Positions 34,513 through 43,696 of a DNA stretch of 64,000 bases are shown in pieces. The stretch comes from Intestinicryptomonas porci. GTDB taxonomy: Bacteria > Verrucomicrobiota > Verrucomicrobiia > Opitutales > Intestinicryptomonadaceae. Location: NCBI RefSeq assembly GCF_033971905.1, contig NZ_JALBUT010000005.1:128266-192265 (forward strand), written 5' to 3'. Below the pieces are notes generated by a model. The model made no database searches. It saw nothing but the letters and a program-made list of their open reading frames with translations, and was not told the origin of the DNA. The position numbers and the translations under genes were made by a program. The first letter of the stretch is position 1. Every line of letters begins with the position of its first letter.

Positions 34513-35058
34513 TTATTTTATCGGGGAGAAAGGGTCGTTTATTCCTTCTTTTTTGTCGGTTGGCTCTTCCTCTTTTTGCGCGTCTTCGCGCGGGGACTTT
34601 TTAAGAACCCCTTTAAACCCCTTGATTTTTACGTCTATTCTGCCGAGTTTTTCAACGCCGAGATGTTCACGGCAGGCGTTAGTTAATTCGTCCTGCAAGA
34701 TTGCCGAGACGTCCGCGAGTTTTTGCCCCATTTCAAGTTTGATTGCCACCTGCATGCAGAGGCGTCCGCGTCTTTCGTAGATTTTTACGCTCGGGCGGTT
34801 TGTCGTCCCGATTGAGTAGCACACGCTTTGGACGAGTTCGTTTAATGCGCTTGGAGTTACGCTGACAATTCCCGCGGAGTTGTTGAAAAGTTTTATCGGC
34901 GTGAAGCGTTTGCGGATTTTTAAAATTATCACAAGAAGAATCAATATGGCAACAACTACCAGCAAAAATTCCTTTACATAGGGCTTATCCCAAAGGTCTT
35001 TTGCAGTTTGCAATGTTTTTTCCAAATAGTCGGTCGTTTTTTGGTATGCTTCTTCCAT
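34513..35058 (-). CDS. Asp23/AmaP-like membrane-anchored protein
   Basis: Protein of 181 aa with one transmembrane helix at about residues 31-47 and a cytoplasmic domain (about 60-150) that resembles the Asp23/Gls24 and AmaP fold: GIVSVTPSALNELVQSV, then RPSVKIYERRGRLCMQVAI and a final GRIDVKIKGF strand. The charged C-terminal tail (EEEPTDKKE) is probably disordered. In Firmicutes such proteins anchor cell-envelope stress proteins; the role in this phylum is unknown. Encoded alone between the terminator and ubiD. Confidence 0.6.
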   Translation of the reverse strand: MEEAYQKTTDYLEKTLQTAKDLWDKPYVKEFLLVVVAILILLVIILKIRKRFTPIKLFNNSAGIVSVTPSALNELVQSVCYSIGTTNRPSVKIYERRGRLCMQVAIKLEMGQKLADVSAILQDELTNACREHLGVEKLGRIDVKIKGFKGVLKKSPREDAQKEEEPTDKKEGINDPFSPIK

Positions 35059-35138
35059 ATTTTATTATGCTTGCGATTATAAATCGGTTTCTACTTCCCT
35101 TTTATAAGAGCATATTCATTATGCTTTTTCAATAATAT

Positions 35139-36896
35139 TTATTCAGTGTCAAAGCTTAGGTCTTCGGGCCATTCGCGATTATGCCCGTCTGCGGCATTTT
35201 TTTTGCAGGCGTCGATAAATGCGGTTTTTTCGGCAAAGAAAATATCGCGCGACGGATCGACGTTGTTAAAAATCTTCCATAGCAGTTTAGAAGCGTTTGC
35301 GATTTCAATCCCCTTGTCGAAAATCGCCACTGCCGCAAATGCCTTAAACATTGGCGAGCTTGCAAATTCCTTCAAAATTGCCATTCCCGAAAAATCGGCT
35401 TTTTCGATTGCGATTGCGCAGAAATTTTTTGTCGCAAAAATGTCTTCCGCTTCCGCGCCGATTTCTTTTGCTATGTCTTGAACATTTGGCATTTGGGGGA
35501 ATTTGTTTTTGCCTCGTTGTGGTTCGCCTTTGATTCCCCTTGTCAAGTCAATGCCGATTTTTGAGCCGAAGAGAGGATTGGGCGCGGAGTGATCGAGAAC
35601 ATCGAGCACGCCTTGCGATATTACAAGGTCGCGGTCTTTGTCGAAACGCTCGGTAAAAATTTTCCATACTTCGCTTAAATTCGACGGATTTACGTCTTCA
35701 TCGACAACCACGACGCCCTTGCAAAAGCTCATTTGCCCCTGTCCCCAAAGCCCGCTAATCAGGCGTTTTGCTTGTGCGGGGTATTCTTTTTTGATTGAAA
35801 CAATCGCGATGTTGTGGAATACGCCTTCCCAAGGCAGAAAATAGTCTTCGATTTCGGGGAATATCGTTTTTAAGAGGGGAAGAAAAATTCTTTCGGTAGC
35901 CTTTGCCATGTAGCAGTCTTCCATTGGCGGGGGACCGACAAGAGTTGCGCAGTAAATCGGCTTTTCGCGCCTTGTTATCGCCTTGACGTGGAAAACGGGG
36001 TACATATCTGCCAGCGAGTAGTAGCCCGTATGGTCGCCGAACGGACCTTCAAGGCGCAGTTCGCAAGGATCGACATATCCTTCCAAAACAAACTCCGCCT
36101 CTGCTGGAACTTCCATGTCTATGGTTTTGCATTTTACCATTTTTACGGGCTTTTTTCGGAAAAATCCCGCGAGCATAAGCTCGTCTATTCCGCGCGGAAG
36201 CGGTGCGGTTGCGGCGTAAATCACACTCGGATCCGCCCCGATTGCGACGGCGACTTCCATCCGCCTGCCGAGCTTTTTGTATTCGTGGAAGAAGTGCGCG
36301 CCGTCTTTATGGATGTGCCAGTGCATGCCTGTCGTGTTTTTGTCGAAAACTTGCAGGCGATACATGCCGAGGTTTCTTGTTTTGCCGTCGGGAGACTTTG
36401 TGAATACGAGCGGCAGCGTCACGAACTTACCCGCGTCTTTTGGCCAGCATTTTAGTATAGGAATTTCGTTTAAATCGACATCTTCGCCGATTTTTACGAC
36501 TTCCTGGCAAGGGGCGGTTTTCCCCCTGAATTTGGACGGCAAAATTCTAAGCATCGGCAATAGCTTTTTTGCGGCATCGAAAATTTCCCCGAATGTGCGC
36601 GGAGGGGATAGGCGGGTAAGCTCCGCTATTTCATCGCCTGAGCTTGCGAGGTTTTTTACGCCGAGAGCCATCGACATTCTCTTGTCGCTTCCAAATAGGT
36701 TTGTGGCGGCGGGAAATTCGGAATTTTTCACGCGCTCAAAAAGAAGGGCTTTGCCGCCGCCTGGCTTTTTGGATTCTGCGTCTGTGATTTTTGAAATCTC
36801 AATTTCGCTTGAAACTTCTTCGCGCACCCTTTTTAGCTCTCCCGCGTCTTCAAGCGCGCGGATAAATTCCGCCAGATTTTTATAAGATTTTTTCAT
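35139..36896 (-). CDS. ubiD: UbiD-family decarboxylase
   Basis: Prenylated-FMN-dependent decarboxylase of 585 aa. Recognisable features are the N-terminal LAEFIRALEDAGELKRV, TGMHWHIHKDGAHF, the EGPFGDHTGYYS motif with catalytic Glu, and GLWGQGQMSF. In ubiquinone or futalosine-menaquinone synthesis it removes a carboxyl group from the prenylated aromatic ring. The ATG at 36896 overlaps the ubiX stop codon (ATGA), showing translational coupling; an upstream ATG at 36914 would overlap more. Immediate neighbours ubiX (which makes the cofactor) and ubiA support a quinone role. Confidence 0.93.
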   Translation of the reverse strand: MKKSYKNLAEFIRALEDAGELKRVREEVSSEIEISKITDAESKKPGGGKALLFERVKNSEFPAATNLFGSDKRMSMALGVKNLASSGDEIAELTRLSPPRTFGEIFDAAKKLLPMLRILPSKFRGKTAPCQEVVKIGEDVDLNEIPILKCWPKDAGKFVTLPLVFTKSPDGKTRNLGMYRLQVFDKNTTGMHWHIHKDGAHFFHEYKKLGRRMEVAVAIGADPSVIYAATAPLPRGIDELMLAGFFRKKPVKMVKCKTIDMEVPAEAEFVLEGYVDPCELRLEGPFGDHTGYYSLADMYPVFHVKAITRREKPIYCATLVGPPPMEDCYMAKATERIFLPLLKTIFPEIEDYFLPWEGVFHNIAIVSIKKEYPAQAKRLISGLWGQGQMSFCKGVVVVDEDVNPSNLSEVWKIFTERFDKDRDLVISQGVLDVLDHSAPNPLFGSKIGIDLTRGIKGEPQRGKNKFPQMPNVQDIAKEIGAEAEDIFATKNFCAIAIEKADFSGMAILKEFASSPMFKAFAAVAIFDKGIEIANASKLLWKIFNNVDPSRDIFFAEKTAFIDACKKNAADGHNREWPEDLSFDTE

Positions 36897-37483
36897 TGGT
36901 ATTTTTCGCCCCATTGGGCTGTCAAGTTTTGCTTAATTCCCATTGCGGAAAGCGTCCGCGCAACCACAAAATCAACGAGTTCCTTAACGGTGTTTTCCTT
37001 AAAATAGAATGCAGGGCAGGCGGGGAGAACCACGGCTCCCGCCTCCGTTACGGAAACCATGTTGCGGAGGTGGATTAGCGAAAGCGGAGTTTCCCGCGCG
37101 ACAAGCACGAGCTTGCGCCTTTCTTTAAGCGCGACATCTGCCGCCCTGCAAATCAGATTGTCTCCCGTGGCTGTGGCAATGCGCGAGAGCGTTTTCATCG
37201 AGCAGGGGCATATCGCCATTGCGTCGAAGTAAAACGAGCCGCTTGCAATCGGCGCTGAGAAATCGAAGTCGTCAAAAAATTTTACACTTGGGAATTTTTG
37301 CGAAAGCGCGTTTGCAAAATCTTGAAATTCAATGCCGAGTTCGCTTTTAAAAATCGGTTTTGCCGCCGAGCTTGCCGACGCGTAAACGGACGCGCCGCTT
37401 TCCGCAAGGACTTCCATTAGACGCCTTGCATATGGCATTCCGGAAGCACCGCAAATTCCGACCGCGATTTTTTTACCCGTCAT
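36893..37483 (-). CDS. ubiX: UbiX flavin prenyltransferase
   Basis: Enzyme of 196 aa that attaches a dimethylallyl group to FMN, making the cofactor for UbiD. Motifs: IAVGICGASGMPYARRL at the FMN site, CPCSMKTLSRIATATGDNLICRAADV and LVLVARETPLSLIHLRNM, the standard UbiX core. The ATG at 37483 overlaps the stop of ubiA by 4 bases. A start at 37531 would add an implausible leader inside ubiA. Confidence 0.95.
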   Translation of the reverse strand: MTGKKIAVGICGASGMPYARRLMEVLAESGASVYASASSAAKPIFKSELGIEFQDFANALSQKFPSVKFFDDFDFSAPIASGSFYFDAMAICPCSMKTLSRIATATGDNLICRAADVALKERRKLVLVARETPLSLIHLRNMVSVTEAGAVVLPACPAFYFKENTVKELVDFVVARTLSAMGIKQNLTAQWGEKYQ

Positions 37484-38346
37484 TTGAAAAGGCCTCCGAG
37501 TGCGACTGCCGCAAGGGTTAAAAACGAGCATAGCGCATTTATGTAGAAGAAAACCAAGTCGATTTTTTTAATGCCCGACTTAATGAAAATCAAAATCGCC
37601 AAAACGTACAGTGCCAAAATTGCGGCGCAGATTGCGTAAAAAATTTTTCCGAGCGAAAACGCCGTGCCTGTCAAATATAAAAACACAATGGATAAAAGCA
37701 GCATTGCAGAGCTTGCCATTATGGATTTTTGCCTGCCGAAGAGCGCCGGTATTGAATGGAGTTTTTTAGATGTGTCAAAGTCTTCGTCTTGCAGGGCGTA
37801 GAGGACATCGAATGCGGCTATTTGAAACAGCAGGGCAAGCGAAATAAAAATTATCGAAAATGAAAACTTGCCGCTTGCGGCGCACCATGCCCCCGCAGGC
37901 GCGAGCGACAGGGCTAATCCCAAAACAAAGTGGCACAAGCTCGTAAATCGCTTGCAGTAGGAGTATCCTAAAAGGACGATTAGCGCGGGAAATGACAGCC
38001 AGAAGCAAAGCTCGTTTAGCATTCTTGCGGAAACTATCATTACGATTGCGGAAAATGCGACAAATATGAGCGCGGAAGCTTTTGTTATTCTGCCTGCGGG
38101 AATGGAGCGGTTTTTTGTCCGCGGATTTTCTGCGTCGAATTTAGCGTCGGCAATCCTGTTAAAGCCCATTGCCGCGCTGCGCGCCCCGAAAAACGCAAGC
38201 ACAATCCAAAAAAGTTTTACCGGCGAAAATCCGAATCCCGAAAAACAGGCGAGCAAAAATCCCGCAAGCGCATAGGGCAGGGCAAAAAGCGTATGCCCGA
38301 GCTTTATCATTTCTGCGTATTCAAAAAAATTGCGGGTAAGTCTCAT
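37480..38346 (-). CDS. ubiA: UbiA-type prenyltransferase, probably MqnP
   Basis: Membrane prenyltransferase of 288 aa with about eight to nine helices. The two aspartate motifs are NRIADAKFD (63-71) and YALQDEDFD (183-191), which bind prenyl diphosphate through magnesium. The second motif with YxxQDxxxD and the ubiX-ubiD neighbours fit MqnP of the futalosine menaquinone route, though 4-hydroxybenzoate prenylation for ubiquinone uses the same set. It starts at the sufE stop (TAATG). Confidence 0.9.
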   Translation of the reverse strand: MRLTRNFFEYAEMIKLGHTLFALPYALAGFLLACFSGFGFSPVKLFWIVLAFFGARSAAMGFNRIADAKFDAENPRTKNRSIPAGRITKASALIFVAFSAIVMIVSARMLNELCFWLSFPALIVLLGYSYCKRFTSLCHFVLGLALSLAPAGAWCAASGKFSFSIIFISLALLFQIAAFDVLYALQDEDFDTSKKLHSIPALFGRQKSIMASSAMLLLSIVFLYLTGTAFSLGKIFYAICAAILALYVLAILIFIKSGIKKIDLVFFYINALCSFLTLAAVALGGLFK

Positions 38347-38759
38347 TAAATTTTTGATTTTGCAAAATCAGTGATTTTTTCGCAAAGCTTGGAAAGCCCG
38401 TTGCGCCTGTTTGGCGAGAGGTACTGCTCTATGCCGATTTCGGATAAAAACGCGCAGTCAAAATCCAAAATTTCCTGCGGAGAAAGACCGCTGTACATTT
38501 CTGAAACCAGCGAGGCAATACCCTTGGTGATTATTGAGTCGGCGTCGGTTTTAAAGGCGCATTTGCCTTCTTCAAATGACGGCACAAGCCACAGGTTCGA
38601 AACGCATCCCCTCACGAGATATTTTTCGCTTTTGAACTCTTCGGCAAGCCCTTCTTTATTTTTTGTTTTTGAAATGATGTATTCAAAGCGTTCTTCGGGG
38701 CTTTCAAAAAAGCCGAATTCTTCGCGCAGTTCATCTTTTCTTTGTTCAACTATGCTCAT
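38346..38759 (-). CDS. sufE: SufE-family cysteine desulfuration protein
   Basis: Sulfur-acceptor protein of 137 aa that takes persulfide from a SufS-type desulfurase. The acceptor cysteine is C52 in VRGCVSNLWL, and the C-terminal LSPNRRNGL segment is typical. It overlaps lpxI by 4 bases upstream and ubiA by one base downstream. No sufBCDS genes are in the window, so iron-sulfur assembly is encoded elsewhere. Confidence 0.92.
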   Translation of the reverse strand: MSIVEQRKDELREEFGFFESPEERFEYIISKTKNKEGLAEEFKSEKYLVRGCVSNLWLVPSFEEGKCAFKTDADSIITKGIASLVSEMYSGLSPQEILDFDCAFLSEIGIEQYLSPNRRNGLSKLCEKITDFAKSKI

Positions 38760-39598
38760 ATTCCAAAAATTTTTATGCCGTGTTTGTTTGCAAGCTCCAA
38801 TGTTTTTTCAGGCTCCAAGATTATCACACTGCCTGCTTCAATCGCCGCGTTTAAAATATTTGAGGCGGCGAGCTTTCTGATGGTGCGCTCCCCGATTACG
38901 GGAACGTCGAAGCGGTAGTCTTGGTTTGGCTTTACCGTCTTTACAAAGAGGCTGTCTTTTGCCTCGAAAGAACCCGCGCGCTCCAGCATTTTGTCTGTGC
39001 CTTCCCATGCTTCAACCGCAAGCACGCTTCCTCTGGAAACAACGCACGACTGCCCGATGTCAAGCCTTGCGCATTCATGGGCAATCTTTAAGCCGTGCAA
39101 AAGATGTCGCTCTTCGACATTCCATTTTCTGCCGCAGATAAAACCATGCGCTGCTATTTGTTCATCCAAAAAAGAGCGCGCATCGAGAAGTTTGCAACCG
39201 ACTTTTTCAAGCTCGTTTGCTATTGCCCCGAAAATTGTTTCGGCATTGCGCTCTTTAAGGGTTGCCAATATTGTCAATGCTTTTAAGTCGGGGACAAGCC
39301 CCTTAAAAAGTTTTTTTGGCGTAACTTGTCCTGCCATTATGGCGTATTTTGCGCCGAATTTCTTTGTGTATTTTAGAAGTCTCCCAAGCTGACCTACATT
39401 TGCCCTTGCCCTGTCTTCTTCGGAAAATTGGTTGTATAGGTCGTCTTCGGTTTCGCCTTCGATTGCGATAAGCTTTACGTTTAAGTTGTGCCTGCGCAGT
39501 TTTCGCAAAGTTTCGCCGGGGTAAACTCCTTTGCCCGCAATCAGTTCTATGACCGCGTTTTCGTCGAAATCTTCGGGGAGGAATTTTGAAAGGCTCAT
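38756..39598 (-). CDS. lpxI: UDP-2,3-diacylglucosamine pyrophosphatase LpxI
   Basis: Enzyme of 280 aa of the LpxI (DUF1009) family producing lipid X for lipid A, so the cell should have lipopolysaccharide. Conserved parts: LIAGKGVYPGETLRKLRR at the N-terminus, ANVGQLGRLLKYTKK, AIMAGQVTPKKLF, and the C-terminal DVPVIGERTI. It lies one base after the FecR-like gene and overlaps sufE by 4 bases. Confidence 0.92.
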   Translation of the reverse strand: MSLSKFLPEDFDENAVIELIAGKGVYPGETLRKLRRHNLNVKLIAIEGETEDDLYNQFSEEDRARANVGQLGRLLKYTKKFGAKYAIMAGQVTPKKLFKGLVPDLKALTILATLKERNAETIFGAIANELEKVGCKLLDARSFLDEQIAAHGFICGRKWNVEERHLLHGLKIAHECARLDIGQSCVVSRGSVLAVEAWEGTDKMLERAGSFEAKDSLFVKTVKPNQDYRFDVPVIGERTIRKLAASNILNAAIEAGSVIILEPEKTLELANKHGIKIFGI

Positions 39599-39599
39599 A

Positions 39600-40349
39600 T
39601 TATCTTATCGGGTCGCGCGTCCGTATGAAAAATTCTTTGAACGCTATTCTTCTTACGCAAATTTTTCCGTCTTCGCCGCGGTAAAATTCTGTGGTTTTAA
39701 AGACGTCGGAAGCTGAGCCTGCCTCTGATTTGAGGCTTGCTTTTTGCGATATTGAACTTTGCTTTTTTTCGGCTTTTAACTCTCCGTTTTCAAAAAAACA
39801 AACCAATTCGTAGCCGATAGGTATGTATTCCCTATCGTTTGAATCGGGCTTTGAATACCTTATTGCGGCGTCGTATGCGCGCACGGTGAGGGTTGAGCCG
39901 TCGGTTTTGATTTTTATGTTGTTTCCGACAGGCTCTATTGTTCCGAATTTCGTCTTGATTTTAAACGAGCTTGCGGGGCGGAATTCGCCCCTTGCAAAAA
40001 CCGCCTCTCCCTCGTCGATGGCAAATACAATGTTTGAGGATTCCATTTCAGAGTAGAGCGGAAGGCTTGCCGTTTGCACTTTTTCTTGTTCGAATTTTTC
40101 AATCGAAACTTTGCCCGAAAGAACCATGCAGGACGAATAGTTTGAAAACGCTACGCTTGCAAATCCCTCTGAGCTTGCGGAGATTTTTGCATCTTTTGCA
40201 ACCGCCAATTCTCCCTGTTTTATTTTTGCGCTTTGCGCGGAAATTTCCGCATTTCCCCTGAGGGTGCGCACAAACATAAGACCGTTTTCGGCTTCTGCTG
40301 AAATAGGAAGGGCGAGGAAAACAGGCAGTATTGCAAAAAGCTTTTTCAT
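39600..40349 (-). CDS. Exported FecR-domain-like protein
   Basis: Secreted protein of 249 aa with a signal peptide (MKKLFAILPVFLALPISAEA). The mature part is beta-rich: VRTLRGNAEISAQSAKIKQGE and FKIKTKFGTIEPVGNNIKIK resemble FecR-type repeats that sense or bind in the periplasm, but no sigma factor or outer-membrane receptor is adjacent. It starts at the leuS stop (TAATG), so it is co-expressed with leuS and lpxI. Function unknown. Confidence 0.55.
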   Translation of the reverse strand: MKKLFAILPVFLALPISAEAENGLMFVRTLRGNAEISAQSAKIKQGELAVAKDAKISASSEGFASVAFSNYSSCMVLSGKVSIEKFEQEKVQTASLPLYSEMESSNIVFAIDEGEAVFARGEFRPASSFKIKTKFGTIEPVGNNIKIKTDGSTLTVRAYDAAIRYSKPDSNDREYIPIGYELVCFFENGELKAEKKQSSISQKASLKSEAGSASDVFKTTEFYRGEDGKICVRRIAFKEFFIRTRDPIR

Positions 40350-43096
40350 TATTTTGCCACGATGTTTATGATTTTTGCGGGGACGTAAATTTCCTTAACA
40401 ATCTGCTTGCCCTCGATGTGTCTTTTTACGCCGTCAAGCGACTTTGCCATGTCCAAGGCGTCTTCTTTGTTTGTGTCCTTTGAAATTTGCATTTCAGCGC
40501 GCAATTTTCCGTTTACCTGCACCGCGATTTTTACGGTGTTGGTGTGCAGTAAAGACTCGTCGCATTCGGGGAAGGGGGCGAGCGTTATTGAGGTTTTTTC
40601 GCCGAACTTTGCCCAAATTTCTTCCGCAATGTGCGGCGCAAACGGCGCGACAAGCTGTATGAATTTTTTTGCGCTTTCAGCGGAAATCTTTTCCTCTTTT
40701 TGAAGGGCGTTTAAGCAAATCATCATCTGCGAAATTGCCGTGTTGAAGCGCAAGCTTTCGATGTCGGATGAAACTTTTTTAATGGTTTCGTTTAAGACTT
40801 TAAGGAATTCTTCGGAGTCTTTTGCGCCGCATTCGATTTTCTTTGAAATCGTCCCGTCGCGTTCGACGTATTCCCTCCAAATCTTTTTAAGAAAGCGCGA
40901 AACGCCTTCAATTCCGCTTGTGTTCCACGGCTTGGAATCTTCCAAAGGCCCCAAGAACATTTCGTAAAGGCGCAGGGAATCCGCGCCGTAACGTTCGATT
41001 ATTTCGTCGGGGTTTACAACGTTGCCGCGGCTTTTTGACATCTTAAACGAGCGCGCGTCAACTGATATTTGCGGGTTTGACTTCAACACAAATCCCGCGC
41101 CCTGCTTTACGACTTGGTCTTCGGAAAGCTTTACGGTTTCTTCATCGCCCGAAAGCTTGTCGGCACTTACAAATTCTCCGTTTTTGTTTTTGTAGGCGGT
41201 GTATTCGAGCTGACCCAAAATTATGCCCTGGTGGAAGAGTTTTTTGAAAGGCTCGCTTGTTTTTACCACTCCGCAGTCGTAAAGAACCTTGTGCCAAAAA
41301 CGGGCGTACAAAAGGTGCAAAACCGCATGCTCCGCTCCGCCGATATAAAAGTCGGGCGTGCCCCAGTAGTTTTCCGCTTCTTCCGAAATCAACGCTTCCG
41401 TGTTTTTCGGGTCGCAATAGCGCAGATAGTACCAGCATGAGCCCGCCCATTGCGGCATTGTGTTTGTCTCGCGGCGGGCGTTGAACCAGTCGTCGCCTTC
41501 GGGCTTTTGCGATGAGGGCACTGTTTCGCCTGTTTTTATGTTGACACAGACATTAAGCCATTCCGAAGCGTGCGCAAGGGGGCTTTCTCCCGTGCCTGAC
41601 GGCGCGTATGTCTCTATTTTAGGAAGAGTGAGCGGCAGGAATTTTTCCAATATTGGAAGCGCGAAAAGTTTTTTGCCTTCGTCTGAAACGTAGCTTACTG
41701 GATTTTGGGGAAGCCCCTTGTATCCGTTTTGAGCCGCTTTTATGTATGCGTCTTCTTCGACCCACAAAATCGGGAATGGTTCGCCCCAATAACGCTGGCG
41801 CGAGAAGAGCCAGTCTCTTAGCTTGTAGTTTACGGACATCTTGCCGCAGCCTTTTTCTTCGAGGAATGCGGTTATTTTCTTCTTGCCTTCCAAAGAGTCC
41901 GTGCCGTCCCATTGTTCGGAATTTACCATTTTGCCCACGTCAGTGAAGGGCAGGGGAATGTCGTTTCCGTTTTCGTCCTTTTTGTCGATTACCCTGATTA
42001 CGGGCAGGTTGTATTTTACCGCGAAGTCGTAGTCGCGGTCGTCATGCGCGGGAACGGCCATGATTGCGCCCGTGCCGTAGCTCATCAAAACATAGTCTGC
42101 AATCCAAATCGGGACTTCTTTGTTTGTGAGCGGATTTATTGCGTACGAGCCTGAAAATACGCCGCTTTTGTCCTTTGCAAGGTCTGTTCTATCCAAATCG
42201 CTCTTTGACGCCGATTTTTTGATGTATTCGGCGACCGCCGCTTTGTTTTCTTCGGTCGTGAGCTTTTGGACGAGGGGGTGTTCGGGGGCGATTACCATGT
42301 AGGTGACGCCATAGAGAGTGTCGGGGCGCGTCGTGAAAATTTTAAGCTTCTCGTCAAAGCCCTTGATTTTAAATTCGACCTCCGCGCCTTCGGAGCGTCC
42401 AATCCAGTTTGCTTGCAAGCGTTTTGTTGAATCGGGCCAGTCGAGGTCTTTAAGCCCCGCCAAAAGCTTGTCGGCATAAGCTGTGATTTTCAAGACCCAC
42501 TGGCGCAACTTGCGGCGTTCAACGGGGTGCTTTCCGACTTCGCTTTTGCCGTCGATTACCTCTTCGTTCGCCAAGACCGTGCCGAGTTTCGGACACCACC
42601 ACACGGGTTTTTCATCGACGTACGCCAAGCCTTTTTCAAAGAGCTTTAAGAAAATCCACTGCGTCCATTTAAAGTAATTTTCGTCTGTCGTGTTTATTTC
42701 CCTGTCCCAGTCGATGCCGAATCCTATGGATTTTATCTGGCGGCGGAAATTGTCTATGTTCTTTTTTGTCGTGGTTGCGGGGTGCGTTCCCGTTTTGAGG
42801 GCATACTGTTCTGCCGGAAGCCCGAATGCGTCCCAGCCCATGGGGTGGAGGACGTTGAAGCCCTTTGCGCGCTTGTATCGCGCCAAGATGTCGCTTGCGG
42901 TGTAGCCTTCCGGGTGCCCGATGTGAAGTCCTGCTCCCGAGGGGTATGGAAACATGTCCAAAATATAATATTTGGGGCGGGAAGTGTCGAGGTTTGCCTT
43001 GAATGTTTTGTTGGCGTCCCAATAATTCTGCCAGCGTTTTTCAATATTTAAAAAGTCGTATTCTGCGGAGCTGTTTTCCATAGTGCAATATTCCAT
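40349..43096 (-). CDS. leuS: Leucyl-tRNA synthetase
   Basis: Class I aminoacyl-tRNA synthetase of 915 aa charging tRNA-Leu. The HIGH motif is in GLHIGHPEGY, the KMSKS motif in FKMSKSRGN, and the CP1 editing domain shows TTRPDTLYGVTYM and GTGAIMAVPAHDDRD. An in-frame ATG at 43081 has a GGAA element at a better distance and may be the true start. It heads an operon running through the FecR-like gene, lpxI, sufE, ubiA, ubiX and ubiD. Confidence 0.97.
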   Translation of the reverse strand: MEYCTMENSSAEYDFLNIEKRWQNYWDANKTFKANLDTSRPKYYILDMFPYPSGAGLHIGHPEGYTASDILARYKRAKGFNVLHPMGWDAFGLPAEQYALKTGTHPATTTKKNIDNFRRQIKSIGFGIDWDREINTTDENYFKWTQWIFLKLFEKGLAYVDEKPVWWCPKLGTVLANEEVIDGKSEVGKHPVERRKLRQWVLKITAYADKLLAGLKDLDWPDSTKRLQANWIGRSEGAEVEFKIKGFDEKLKIFTTRPDTLYGVTYMVIAPEHPLVQKLTTEENKAAVAEYIKKSASKSDLDRTDLAKDKSGVFSGSYAINPLTNKEVPIWIADYVLMSYGTGAIMAVPAHDDRDYDFAVKYNLPVIRVIDKKDENGNDIPLPFTDVGKMVNSEQWDGTDSLEGKKKITAFLEEKGCGKMSVNYKLRDWLFSRQRYWGEPFPILWVEEDAYIKAAQNGYKGLPQNPVSYVSDEGKKLFALPILEKFLPLTLPKIETYAPSGTGESPLAHASEWLNVCVNIKTGETVPSSQKPEGDDWFNARRETNTMPQWAGSCWYYLRYCDPKNTEALISEEAENYWGTPDFYIGGAEHAVLHLLYARFWHKVLYDCGVVKTSEPFKKLFHQGIILGQLEYTAYKNKNGEFVSADKLSGDEETVKLSEDQVVKQGAGFVLKSNPQISVDARSFKMSKSRGNVVNPDEIIERYGADSLRLYEMFLGPLEDSKPWNTSGIEGVSRFLKKIWREYVERDGTISKKIECGAKDSEEFLKVLNETIKKVSSDIESLRFNTAISQMMICLNALQKEEKISAESAKKFIQLVAPFAPHIAEEIWAKFGEKTSITLAPFPECDESLLHTNTVKIAVQVNGKLRAEMQISKDTNKEDALDMAKSLDGVKRHIEGKQIVKEIYVPAKIINIVAK

Positions 43097-43217
43097 TTTG
43101 TAAAAATTTAACTATGGCGTTTTTTGGCGTAAGGTCAAACAGTTTTAAATCATATTTTTTTGACGCCCGCCAAAAAATAGTTGCAATAAAAAAATTTTTT
43201 GAAATTCTTATAAAAGT

Positions 43218-43616
43218 ATGAAAAAGATTTTTTTACTCAGCGCAATTTCGGCTTCGCTTTTGGTTTTCGGTTGCAAGACGCAGATTAACGTCGAATCTGC
43301 CGCAAGCAACGTGGCAGTCTACCAAATGGGCGAGCTTACGGGAAAAATCAACGGCAGCGTTGCAAAAGTCTTTGCCGCCGCAAGCGCGACTTTGGACGAT
43401 CGCGGCTATATGCGCACGGGCGAAATCACCAAAAACCCCCTGAAAAACAAAATCCGCGCGCGCATGCCTGACGACAGAAGGGTTGATGTCTCAATAAAGG
43501 ACATCGGCAACAACATGGTTGAAGTGTCTGTTTCTGTTAGCGATTCCGAGCTTTATGTTTGCCAGAGCATATTTAACGCGATTGCAAGCAAATGCCGCGA
43601 TTCGGGCGTGTATTAA
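43218..43616 (+). CDS. DUF3568-type lipoprotein
   Basis: Lipoprotein of 132 aa with lipobox LVFGC (C19). The mature region VAVYQMGELTGKINGSVAKVFAAA followed by alternating strands (RMPDDRRVDVSIKDIGNNMVEVSV) matches the DUF3568 family, found mainly in Verrucomicrobiota and related groups; function unknown. It lies divergent from leuS and 80 bp before the M20 peptidase gene. Confidence 0.75.
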   Translation: MKKIFLLSAISASLLVFGCKTQINVESAASNVAVYQMGELTGKINGSVAKVFAAASATLDDRGYMRTGEITKNPLKNKIRARMPDDRRVDVSIKDIGNNMVEVSVSVSDSELYVCQSIFNAIASKCRDSGVY

Positions 43617-43696
43617 GCCGCGAGATATTTCCTTTTTGGCTTGAAGCGGGTCCGATACGGCATCCGCTTTTATTTTCAACCTCAACTGTTTTTTTT

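Noticed and set aside
43122..43177. Inverted repeat TTTTTTGGCG / CGCCAAAAAA between leuS and the DUF3568 gene
   Set aside because: Arms are separated by about 36 bp and are mostly homopolymer; it is likely chance in an AT-rich divergent promoter region.
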